Shown here one piece after another: positions 1 to 5,865 of a DNA stretch of 10,078 nucleotides. Below the pieces are notes generated by a model. It worked only from the letters and a program-made list of their open reading frames with translations. It was not told the origin of the DNA and made no database searches. This DNA comes from an uncultured Nitrospinaceae bacterium. GTDB taxonomy: Bacteria; Nitrospinota; Nitrospinia; Nitrospinales; VA-1. Both the position numbers and the translations under genes were made by a program. The DNA is taken from assembly GCA_913043155.1 (NCBI GenBank), contig CAJWLY010000042.1:1-10078 (forward strand), written 5' to 3'. Each line of letters opens with the position of its first letter. The stretch's first letter is position 1.

Positions 1-1
1 T

Positions 2-589
2 AACATCTGGCAGTGGAAAGCTACGTGGGACAAGGAAGGTGCCGGAAAGAACGACAACTCTGCCATGTCGGATATGGAAGACCAGTATGATAACATGGCG
101 ATGGGTTCCGGCAGCTACTACATGTATGAGCCCGGTGGCAAGCTGAAAGGCATTGACACGGCGCATACACCTGGAAGCAAAGCGGGTGCCGGTAATGTCG
201 GCTCGCAAGCCAGGGGTGCAGGTGACATCAGCAAGCGTTCTTCCAACATTGACTTTGGAATGGGTAAGAACGAAGGCGTCTTCAATGCGGGTATTGCAAC
301 AGGTAATATCCTTTCGGATAACACCATGCGCAGATCGGCTGTAGAAGACCTGAATGCTGAAGGTTTCAGCACGCTGACCACTCAGGCTAGTCAGGATGTC
401 GACGGTGAAGGCAACTGGAGAAACAACCGCTGGGCGGTTGTGTTCAAACGTGCCTTGAAAACCGGCGACAGCAATGACGTCCAGTTGGGTGGCGGTAAAG
501 CGTCTATGGCCATTGCCATCTGGAATGGTCAGAACAAGGAAAGAAACGGACAGAAAGCAGTGACGCAGTGGAATACGCTCAACTACTGA
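2..589 (+). CDS. nxrC: C-terminal part of an NXR/ethylbenzene-dehydrogenase-type haem-binding gamma subunit (5' truncated)
   Basis: The frame is open from base 2, so the gene begins before the window; 195 residues are visible, ending at TGA 587-589. The fragment is soluble, rich in Gly, Asn and Ser, and has no membrane segment. Near its start it reads IWQWKATWDKEG. It ends with NRWAVVFKRAL, AIAIWNGQNKERNGQKA and a closing W-x-x-L. This pattern of aromatic strands and a final 'WNG-x-x-x-ER-x-G-x-K' resembles the C-terminus of the periplasmic b-haem subunits of type II DMSO-reductase-family enzymes (EbdC, DdhC, SerC, NxrC). In that family a Met and a Lys ligate the haem; the Lys near the end (NGQK) is a candidate, which I cannot confirm. 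Such a subunit would pass electrons between the NXR alpha/beta module and a cytochrome. The nxrC assignment is inference from this resemblance and the likely lineage; another family member (chlorate, selenate or perchlorate reductase gamma) is possible. Confidence 0.6.
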   Translation, partial: NIWQWKATWDKEGAGKNDNSAMSDMEDQYDNMAMGSGSYYMYEPGGKLKGIDTAHTPGSKAGAGNVGSQARGAGDISKRSSNIDFGMGKNEGVFNAGIATGNILSDNTMRRSAVEDLNAEGFSTLTTQASQDVDGEGNWRNNRWAVVFKRALKTGDSNDVQLGGGKASMAIAIWNGQNKERNGQKAVTQWNTLNY

Positions 590-615
590 TCTGACTCTTT
601 GTCTGTCGGTTTTGC

Positions 616-659
616 ACCGGGGAAGGGCGGCTTTGGCCGTCTCTTCCCCGGTTTTTTTT
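616..659 (+). terminator. Strong rho-independent terminator after the nxrC-like gene
   Basis: A 10-bp arm ACCGGGGAAG (616-625) pairs with CTTCCCCGGT (643-652). Inside it a second stem, CGGC (628-631) with GCCG (636-639), closes a short loop. An uninterrupted run of T follows to 659. It begins 26 bases after the stop codon and should end transcription of the upstream gene or operon. Confidence 0.9.
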
Positions 660-691
660 GTTTGATTTAGATTTTTCCCCGAGAAACTCCG

Positions 692-722
692 TTCAAAAAT
701 GGGGTTGCCCCTTTTTTTTGAA
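692..722. terminator. Second, bidirectional-looking hairpin with A and T tracts
   Basis: TTCAAAAA (692-699) pairs with TTTTTGAA (715-722), and inside this GGGG (701-704) pairs with CCCC (708-711) around a three-base loop. The G+C core is only four pairs. The flanking A and T tracts would make it terminator-like on both strands. It may back up the stronger terminator 40 bases upstream, or be an unrelated hairpin. Confidence 0.45.
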
Positions 723-923
723 GGTTGCCTGGTACCTCCCAAGCCCCCTTGTCCCGGTCGCTTTCATAGACGCTTCGCGCTCTTTAAAAAAAATCCTTTC
801 TTTGTTTCCAGGCATCGTATCCCCATCAGGCCAGAGGGCACCTCCCTCGAGGCGGACGTTCAAAGGGCAATGTGTTCAATCAATCTCCATTTCTCCCAGG
901 GAGACTTGGATAGATTATTTTAG

Positions 924-943
924 GTTTCCCTCGTGGGGGAAAC
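924..943. repeat. Perfect 7-bp inverted repeat
   Basis: GTTTCCC (924-930) is matched by GGGAAAC (937-943) around a six-base loop. GGTTTCC recurs just downstream at 945-951. There is no T tract after it, so it is not an obvious terminator. It could be an operator or an RNA hairpin. Confidence 0.4.
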
Positions 944-1068
944 AGGTTTCCAGTAGTGACTGAAAAATCATTGCGAGCACTGTGAAAGCGGACAAGCAGA
1001 ACGCCTTTTAAAATTTGTATCGAACCCGCGCGCCCTCCTTCCGAACTTTCCCGTTGAGCGGTTGAGAG

Positions 1069-1097
1069 TTGTCTGGCCTGTGTAGACTGGTTATGAA
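1069..1097 (+). promoter_or_regulatory. Possible sigma70-type promoter for the 567-residue protein gene
   Basis: TTGTCT (1069-1074) and TATGAA (1092-1097) are separated by 17 bp, and each matches consensus at four of six positions. Initiation would fall near 1104, leaving a leader of about 25 bases before the ATG at 1129. The matches are modest. Confidence 0.25.
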
Positions 1098-1128
1098 TCT
1101 GTTGTGAAAAGCAGGCCGGGAACTGTTG

Positions 1129-2832
1129 ATGTTTATATTCGATCCGATCAACCAGGGGTTGGAACTCCTCGCCCACCGCGAACTGCAAAAGGCGGAGAGC
1201 GTATTTTTACAGATCATCAACGATCCATACGCCCAGCAGGAAGAGTTGTTGGAGGCGAGGACTTTTCTCAATGATATCCGGGCCTGTCAGTCCGGCGGCG
1301 CAAGCCTGGATTTCGACCATTACAAAAAACTCACCAAAAAGACCTCCCAGCCGCTTGATGCAATCGACGAGTTGCTTGTCGATGTCTATTTTTCCTCCTG
1401 CCAGTCTTACGACGAATTTGATGAAGCCCTGGCGAAGAAAATTCCTGCCGTCATCAACCGGTTGAGGCCTCTGAAAATTCAGGATATCGTTGCCCGGGAC
1501 AAGCTTTTCGAGAAACTGGAGAAAAGCGGTATCCGTCGGCTCAAGAAAAGACTGGGCCAGGTGAACCGTGGGACGAAGGGAGACGCGTTTGATTTTGATC
1601 CTTACCGGTGGAAAACCATTTTCAGGAAGTTCATCGAACAGATCCACCCCGTCCTGCTGGAACGCCACCTGGAGCTGCTTGACTATATCCTGCAGACGGG
1701 AGAAATTCAGCTGCTGGATGCCCCCAGTCTCACCACGCTGACCCCTAAATCCCGGTGGATTATCCAGTCCACCCTGAAAAACAAGTGGTTCCTGTTGAGA
1801 AGTTATTTTTTCAAGGCCAGGGCGGAGGCCGAAGATCAATTCGGCAAAAGGGAAGGCACCCGGAAACACTGGGAGGAAGTCAGGTATAAGAAGATAAAAA
1901 TTTTTGAAGAATGCCGGTTCAGCGAGCAGAATATACAGAAGTTTCTATTCACCGACAAGCTGAATTACAACACCCTTAAGGAGATCCATGAGTTTGCACT
2001 GAGTCTGGGGTTGGTCCTGAAACCGCGTGATGTCAGCCTGGCCCTGCGTGGCGTAAATAAGGCCAGGGAACATATCAAGGAAAGAGCGGGAATCCTGGTG
2101 GGCTTTCGCAAGGAGTTCCAGAACAGTTTGCGGAACCTGAAATTTTCCAAAGAGAGTTCGTATAAAATCGCCCGGCAGGTAAAGCGGTCTAGTTTTCACC
2201 AGGTATTGGGGTCCTTTCAAACCGCCCTGAAAGTGGCTTCAGACGAGATTTACTGGTATCGTATTCCTCCCCAGTCTGAATCGTTGAGAAAAAATATTGA
2301 AGCCCAGTGTTGCAAACACTTGAGCACGGTTCGTATTCACATGTTCGAGCGGGGCCGGTTAAATAAAATCCTGCTCCAGGAGGGGCAACCCCTTATCCGG
2401 CAGTACCTCGTCCGGGTGTATGGGGAAGGGGTGAAGGGCCTGCACTGTTATTTCAGGCTGGCAACCATTCATCAATACTACAAGTTAAAGTTTTTCCAAT
2501 ACCACGACCAGCGTTTTCCAAGTGTCTCCGAGTTGATCAAGATCAGCCGCAAGGATTTTCAGCCGCTGGTGGTGGAAGGATACCGTGCCTTCCTCAAGAA
2601 AAAGCGCCTGGATATCCCTGCCACCCTGTATGAAGAGATCAAAAAACAAAGAGCGTTGACCTCCTGGGAGAACGAGCACACGACCCCGGAAGAAAAACTA
2701 TTACTTAAATTCTGGTTCCTGATGGATCACGGGGTGCCCGTGACCCAGAGGCTAGTCCAGAAAGGGGTTTTTCATCCTGGTGCGGACCTGTGGGCACTGG
2801 TGAAGGGTCAGGGACGGGTGTGCAACAGCTGA
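1129..2832 (+). CDS. Unrecognised 567-residue, helix-rich protein
   Basis: I do not recognise the family. ATG 1129 is preferred over the adjacent in-frame TTG at 1126. An in-frame stop lies at 1105-1107, so the start cannot be much further upstream, and there is no strong Shine-Dalgarno. The product has no signal peptide and no clear membrane segment. It is rich in Lys, Arg, Glu, Leu and Phe and appears largely alpha-helical. The first 50 residues (QGLELLAHRELQKAESVFLQ and following) look like a TPR-type helical hairpin. No nucleotide-binding or metal-binding motif stands out. Base composition resembles the neighbouring Fe-S genes. The 3' end runs 25 bp into the convergent ygfZ-like gene. A cytoplasmic, protein-binding scaffold is a guess only. 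Confidence 0.8.
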   Translation: MFIFDPINQGLELLAHRELQKAESVFLQIINDPYAQQEELLEARTFLNDIRACQSGGASLDFDHYKKLTKKTSQPLDAIDELLVDVYFSSCQSYDEFDEALAKKIPAVINRLRPLKIQDIVARDKLFEKLEKSGIRRLKKRLGQVNRGTKGDAFDFDPYRWKTIFRKFIEQIHPVLLERHLELLDYILQTGEIQLLDAPSLTTLTPKSRWIIQSTLKNKWFLLRSYFFKARAEAEDQFGKREGTRKHWEEVRYKKIKIFEECRFSEQNIQKFLFTDKLNYNTLKEIHEFALSLGLVLKPRDVSLALRGVNKAREHIKERAGILVGFRKEFQNSLRNLKFSKESSYKIARQVKRSSFHQVLGSFQTALKVASDEIYWYRIPPQSESLRKNIEAQCCKHLSTVRIHMFERGRLNKILLQEGQPLIRQYLVRVYGEGVKGLHCYFRLATIHQYYKLKFFQYHDQRFPSVSELIKISRKDFQPLVVEGYRAFLKKKRLDIPATLYEEIKKQRALTSWENEHTTPEEKLLLKFWFLMDHGVPVTQRLVQKGVFHPGADLWALVKGQGRVCNS

Positions 2833-4586
2833 CGGAGCCGTTGCTGCATTTCCTTGAGGGGCATCAGGTCCCCCTTCTTCGAGGCGGCTGCAATTCCTGT
2901 GCGGTACACCTCGATGGCTTCCTCCGGCCGCGAAAGTTTTTCCAGTGTTTTTGCCAGAAGGACGTAGGCGGCGGAATAATCTTCATAATGCTTGACCACC
3001 GTTTGCAGTGGAGGCAAGGCCTCTTCGTAACGCTCCAGGTCGAAGTAAACCGACCCCAACCCGAAGTTGGCCACCTGGTCGGCTGAATCAATTTCCAGAA
3101 CCTGTTTGAACATCGATATTTTCTGTTCCCGCTCGGCTTGGGTGTTTTTCGCCTCTTCCAGGTTTTCCTTTTTGACTATTTTTTCGGAAACAGCCCTTTC
3201 AAACTGGAGTGCGGTGGCTTCCGCTTTTTCCTGCTCCGCTTCCTCGATTCGGCCCTGCTTCATGTAGTAGATCGATAAGTTGGTATGCGCCATGATTTCC
3301 GCTGGGTCGATCTCTACCAGTCTCTTCATGAGGGTGATGGCCTCGTCCAGCTTGTTTTGTTTGGACAGGAAAACCCCCAGCGCCTCATAGGCGGGGGCGT
3401 TTTTGGGGTCCAGGTCAATGGCTTTTCTGAGCAGGGCGATCGGTTGTTCCAGGTCCTCCTGCTCCTTAAAATACTTGAGTGCCCGGGTCAATAGATTCTG
3501 TGAACGGTCTTTCCGGGCCTGAGGCTGGTAAAAGGGCAGAAGGCAGGTCCGGACCTTGAAGGGAGTCCCATCCAGGGTCACCTCGAGGTCAATATCCGGA
3601 CTCCGATGATCTTTCTGAATATAAGCCAGAGCGATGTTTTTCTGGAGAGAGTGAGAGAAGGTGGAACTCTTGATCGTGCCGATCTTTTTTGAATCCAGCC
3701 GGATCTCGCATCCCGGCACGGGCAGGACGCTTCCCTCAAGGATCAGTCCCATCAAGGCAAAATTCGGCGCTCCATAGGTCTTAATACGGGCAATGACCTC
3801 CTGGCCGATATAGCATCCCTTGTTGTAGCTGACAGAGTTGTGTTCTAGTCCGGTCTCCGGAAGTATATTTTTTTCATCCATATCCTTTCCGTAAAGCGGG
3901 ATGCCCGCTTCAATACGTAACACTTCCCGTGTGTGGGGACCGACCTGAATCGGAGCATACTCTTTGTCGGTTTCCAAAAGGCGTTGTACGGTTTCCTCCT
4001 TCCATTGGACAGGTAAGGCCAGCAGGAACCCTTCTTCACCCGTCAGGGATTTATTGATTGCCAGAACCGGCTGGCCATCGACGTTGAATGAGCATACATC
4101 GTTCGGTTTTTCAGGCAGGGTCTCAAGGGTCGGGAAGGCGCGTTCGAGGATGTGGGCGCTTGCGGGGCCCTGTAGGGCCAGCAGGGCAGGGTTGAGCGTT
4201 TCCAGTTGAACGTCTTCACGGAACAGAAAGGCCCCAAGGTGGTTCAGCAGTTTCTCTTTTTGTACCGATTCCACCAGCAAAACAGAGGAGTCTTCCCCGG
4301 TGCGATGCAGGGAGAAGGTTGCTATGAGCCTGGCTTTTCGGTCAACAATGGCGCTGCTTTGCCCCTGTCCCGGTTTGAGCAGGGTGACGTCGTTGGTGGT
4401 CTGGGTTTGAAGATACGTGAAAACGTCCGGTCCGGAGACGGAAACCAGGGCCCAGTCACCGAGGAAAAAATAACCGGCTTTTTCACGAATGTAGCGGTGC
4501 TCTTCCTGGGGAGAGGGTGTGGTTTTCAAGGAACGGCAAAAGGAAATGGAAGCGGGTTTCAGGTGATTGAGAACGATTCGCCGCAA
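2808..4586 (-). CDS. ygfZ: YgfZ/IBA57-like folate-binding Fe-S protein with C-terminal TPR domain
   Basis: 592 residues. Residues about 35-345 form a GcvT-like fold ending in the YgfZ signature KGCYIGQE (256-263, Cys258), the conserved Cys motif of YgfZ and IBA57. In this family the protein binds tetrahydrofolate but is not the glycine-cleavage T-protein. It helps assemble or repair Fe-S clusters in certain enzymes, in mitochondria together with ISCA1/ISCA2. Residues about 364-590 are TPR repeats (clear units near 364-397, 398-431, 503-536 and 537-570), split by a charged helical stretch (445-500). The usual YgfZ length is about 300-360, so the TPR part is an extension. No ATG precedes the conserved domain; the best start is TTG at 4586, 28 bp inside the upstream A-type carrier gene, which suggests translational coupling. 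The start is uncertain; the family call is firm. Confidence 0.9.
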   Translation of the reverse strand: MRRIVLNHLKPASISFCRSLKTTPSPQEEHRYIREKAGYFFLGDWALVSVSGPDVFTYLQTQTTNDVTLLKPGQGQSSAIVDRKARLIATFSLHRTGEDSSVLLVESVQKEKLLNHLGAFLFREDVQLETLNPALLALQGPASAHILERAFPTLETLPEKPNDVCSFNVDGQPVLAINKSLTGEEGFLLALPVQWKEETVQRLLETDKEYAPIQVGPHTREVLRIEAGIPLYGKDMDEKNILPETGLEHNSVSYNKGCYIGQEVIARIKTYGAPNFALMGLILEGSVLPVPGCEIRLDSKKIGTIKSSTFSHSLQKNIALAYIQKDHRSPDIDLEVTLDGTPFKVRTCLLPFYQPQARKDRSQNLLTRALKYFKEQEDLEQPIALLRKAIDLDPKNAPAYEALGVFLSKQNKLDEAITLMKRLVEIDPAEIMAHTNLSIYYMKQGRIEEAEQEKAEATALQFERAVSEKIVKKENLEEAKNTQAEREQKISMFKQVLEIDSADQVANFGLGSVYFDLERYEEALPPLQTVVKHYEDYSAAYVLLAKTLEKLSRPEEAIEVYRTGIAAASKKGDLMPLKEMQQRLRQLLHTRP

Positions 4587-4900
4587 CCGCAGGTTGAGGA
4601 GGCATTGGGGTTGACGAAGACAAACCCTTTGCCTTGAAGGCCTCCTTGATAATCCAAGAGCATCCCCTTGAGATAAATCAGGCTTTTGGCGTCCATGAAG
4701 ACCTTGAATCCGTCTTGCTCAAGAACCGTGTCGCCTTTTTCCGTTGGTGTGAACTGGATGTCGTAGGACAGGCCGGAACAGCCGCCGCCTTTCACGCCCA
4801 GGCGCAGCCCGATTTCCGGGTTGTTTTCGGCCGCGATCAGTTTTTTGATCTCTTCGCGGGCTACGGGGGAGATTTTGATGAATTCCGTTGTTACTGCCAT
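4559..4900 (-). CDS. erpA: A-type iron-sulfur carrier (IscA/ErpA/SufA family)
   Basis: 113 residues from ATG 4900. A TTG at 4912 would add four residues, but the GGAGGAA ahead of the ATG decides the start. The protein shows the full HesB/IscA pattern: GLRLGVKGGGCSGLSY with Cys41, and CGCGESF near the C-terminus with Cys104 and Cys106. These three cysteines bind the Fe-S cluster or iron in this family. A-type carriers receive [2Fe-2S] units and help form and deliver [4Fe-4S] clusters. The gene overlaps the downstream ygfZ-like gene by 28 bp in the same direction, matching the known ISCA-IBA57 partnership. I use erpA as the nearest name; IscA and SufA cannot be separated by eye. Confidence 0.93.
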   Translation of the reverse strand: MAVTTEFIKISPVAREEIKKLIAAENNPEIGLRLGVKGGGCSGLSYDIQFTPTEKGDTVLEQDGFKVFMDAKSLIYLKGMLLDYQGGLQGKGFVFVNPNASSTCGCGESFSIT

Positions 4901-4903
4901 GCG

Positions 4904-4910
4904 TTCCTCC
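4904..4910 (-). promoter_or_regulatory. Shine-Dalgarno of the A-type carrier gene
   Basis: On the minus strand GGAGGAA lies three bases ahead of ATG 4900 (five from the GGAGG core). It fixes the start at the ATG rather than the upstream TTG, because that TTG directly abuts the ribosome binding site. Confidence 0.8.
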
Positions 4911-4955
4911 AAGATTCGATTACTGTCAAGGGACGGGTCTTACCAGGATTAGATC

Positions 4956-4974
4956 ACTCCTAAGCCTAGGAAGT
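4956..4974. repeat. Imperfect inverted repeat at the predicted transcription start
   Basis: ACTCCTA (4956-4962) is matched by TAGGAAGT (4967-4974), allowing one bulged A, around the spacer AGCC. It lies immediately downstream of the TATAAT box for the leftward Fe-S pair. A repressor operator or a 5'-UTR hairpin would both fit. It does not match the IscR or Fur site patterns I know. Confidence 0.35.
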
Positions 4975-4981
4975 TTCTAAA

Positions 4982-5010
4982 ATTATACTGGAAAAGGGTG
5001 GGTGGAACAA
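4982..5010 (-). promoter_or_regulatory. Sigma70-type promoter for the A-type carrier / ygfZ pair
   Basis: Reading the minus strand, TTGTTC (5010-5005) is followed after exactly 17 bp by a perfect TATAAT (4987-4982). The start would be near 4975, about 75 bases before the ATG. The -35 box is weak (TTG only), so an activator may be involved. Confidence 0.5.
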
Positions 5011-5118
5011 TCTCCCGGGGAAAGCTTCCTGCTGAACGGAGGAATCAGGTAAAAAAACAATATAAAACAACAAATCGTACCCGTGTCCCATGTTGGCTGG
5101 AAAGCGATCTGGGCTGGA

Positions 5119-5163
5119 ATTTAAAATTTAAAACTTTTCACAGGTTACAGAATCAAATAAAAT
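5119..5163 (+). promoter_or_regulatory. Possible promoter for bolA-glutaredoxin-peroxiredoxin-like genes
   Basis: TTTTCA (5135-5140) and TAAAAT (5158-5163) are 17 bp apart, matching consensus at four and five positions. Just upstream, AATTTAAAATTTAAA (5119-5133) is an A/T tract of UP-element type. Initiation would be near 5170, about 40 bases before the bolA ATG. The rest of the 4901-5209 divergent region shows no further signal that I can support. Confidence 0.35.
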
Positions 5164-5190
5164 GCAACCGGTTCAAAAGTTCAATATCTA

Positions 5191-5197
5191 AAAGGAG
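5191..5197 (+). promoter_or_regulatory. Shine-Dalgarno of bolA
   Basis: AAAGGAG ends 12 bases before ATG 5210, slightly further than usual. No other in-frame start lies nearer, so it supports the ATG at 5210. Confidence 0.6.
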
Positions 5198-5209
5198 ATA
5201 AGGGCACCG

Positions 5210-5446
5210 ATGATCAGTATTCCGGATTTAACTGCTTTAGTGAAAACGGGAATCCCCGACGCAGAAGTAAGCGCGCTTGACAAGACGGGGATGAGCGACC
5301 ACTTTATCATTCACGTGGTATCAGGCACGTTTGAAACTATGAATATCATGGAACGGCACCGCGCTGTACAGGCCACCCTGAATGCGGCAATGCAGGACGG
5401 AAGGATCCATGCCGCCGAAATCAAAACCGCAACCCCGGGTTCATAA
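5210..5446 (+). CDS. bolA: BolA/IbaG family protein
   Basis: 78 residues, the normal size for the compact IbaG/BolA type. Seen: SDHFIIHVVSGTFETMN (29-45), the family's central strand and loop; MERHRAVQATL (47-57), with the characteristic RHR helix; and RIHAAEIKTATP (65-76), carrying the conserved C-terminal His67. In the family this His and a residue of the central loop region help bind a shared [2Fe-2S] cluster with a monothiol glutaredoxin. The glutaredoxin gene follows 68 bp downstream on the same strand, the textbook partner. BolA-Grx complexes act in Fe-S trafficking and iron sensing in the cytoplasm. Confidence 0.93.
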   Translation: MISIPDLTALVKTGIPDAEVSALDKTGMSDHFIIHVVSGTFETMNIMERHRAVQATLNAAMQDGRIHAAEIKTATPGS

Positions 5447-5482
5447 TATTGATGCCCGCTGTCAAAACCACACATTTCAAAT

Positions 5483-5494
5483 TAAATTAATTTA
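5483..5494. repeat. 12-bp perfect palindrome between bolA and the glutaredoxin gene
   Basis: TAAATTAATTTA reads the same on both strands and is followed by TTTTTT just before the glutaredoxin ribosome binding site. It could be a site for a dimeric regulator or simply AT-rich spacer. As a terminator it would be weak, since the stem has no G or C. Confidence 0.3.
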
Positions 5495-5500
5495 TTTTTT

Positions 5501-5506
5501 AAGGAG
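5501..5506 (+). promoter_or_regulatory. Shine-Dalgarno of the glutaredoxin gene
   Basis: AAGGAG is eight bases before ATG 5515. This selects the ATG over a GTG at 5506, which overlaps the ribosome binding site itself. Confidence 0.8.
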
Positions 5507-5514
5507 TGATACGG

Positions 5515-5835
5515 ATGTCTTCGATCGATGATGAAATTAAGGAAGAAATTGCACAGAACAAAGTTCTAATTTATGGCAAGGGTACAAAAACCGCTCCGCA
5601 GTGCGGGTTCACTGTAGAAACCATCCAGTTTTTTGAAAAATACGGGTACCCGTTTGAGGTTGTCAATGTCCTGGACAATATGGGCAAGCGCGAGGCGTTG
5701 AGTAAAATGACCAACTGGCCTACGCTTCCCAAGGTATTCATTGACGGAAAATTTTACGGCGATACCGATATCCTGGATGAGATGGAAGCCAAGGGCGAAG
5801 TGGAACCGTTGTTGAAAGCTACGTTTGGCGAGTGA
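5515..5835 (+). CDS. grxD: Monothiol glutaredoxin, Grx4/GLRX5 type, with CGFT active site
   Basis: 106 residues, the single-domain length of GrxD/GLRX5. Glutathione-binding landmarks are present: KGTKTAPQCGFT (22-33) with the single active-site Cys30, then WPTLP (68-72) with the cis-Pro at 72, and GDTDI (82-86) at the place of the usual GGxDI. Known family members bind a bridging [2Fe-2S] cluster with glutathione, as homodimers or with BolA, and hand it to A-type carriers and other targets. Two departures are visible: Thr instead of the near-invariant Ser of CGFS, and Asp in place of the second Gly of GGxDI. It lies between bolA and the peroxiredoxin-like gene, 30 bp before the latter, consistent with one transcript. 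Confidence 0.92.
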   Translation: MSSIDDEIKEEIAQNKVLIYGKGTKTAPQCGFTVETIQFFEKYGYPFEVVNVLDNMGKREALSKMTNWPTLPKVFIDGKFYGDTDILDEMEAKGEVEPLLKATFGE

Positions 5836-5865
5836 CAACTCACCTGTCTCCCTATTGAGGTTTTT

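Larger units (their letters stand above)
590..1128. other. Non-coding stretch with several inverted repeats
   Basis: About 540 bp without a credible gene. Open frames here lack a ribosome binding site, have low-complexity Pro/Ser/Arg-rich translations, or overlap the next gene in antisense. It holds two terminator-like hairpins (616-659, 692-722), a palindromic CTCCCAGGGAG (893-903), a 7-bp inverted repeat (924-943) and a possible promoter near 1069-1097. I recognise no riboswitch, tRNA or known small RNA. A small RNA or long leader is possible but not demonstrated. Confidence 0.5.

Noticed and set aside
658..963. 101-codon open frame in the gap after the nxrC-like gene
   Set aside because: It starts inside the terminator T run, has no ribosome binding site, and its translation is Ser/Pro/Arg-rich without a recognisable motif.
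880..1188. 102-codon antisense frame across the start of the orphan gene
   Set aside because: It overlaps the well-formed 567-residue frame and its probable promoter, and shows no family features.
1207..1869. 220-codon antisense frame
   Set aside because: It is a long shadow of the orphan gene on the opposite strand. The sense frame is far longer and continuous.
2808..3510. TPR region as a separate gene
   Set aside because: The frame from the YgfZ domain is continuous, and there is no internal ribosome binding site with a suitable start at the domain border.
4206..4637. 143-codon frame on the plus strand
   Set aside because: It lies antisense to the ygfZ-like gene and the end of the A-type carrier gene, both clearly identified.
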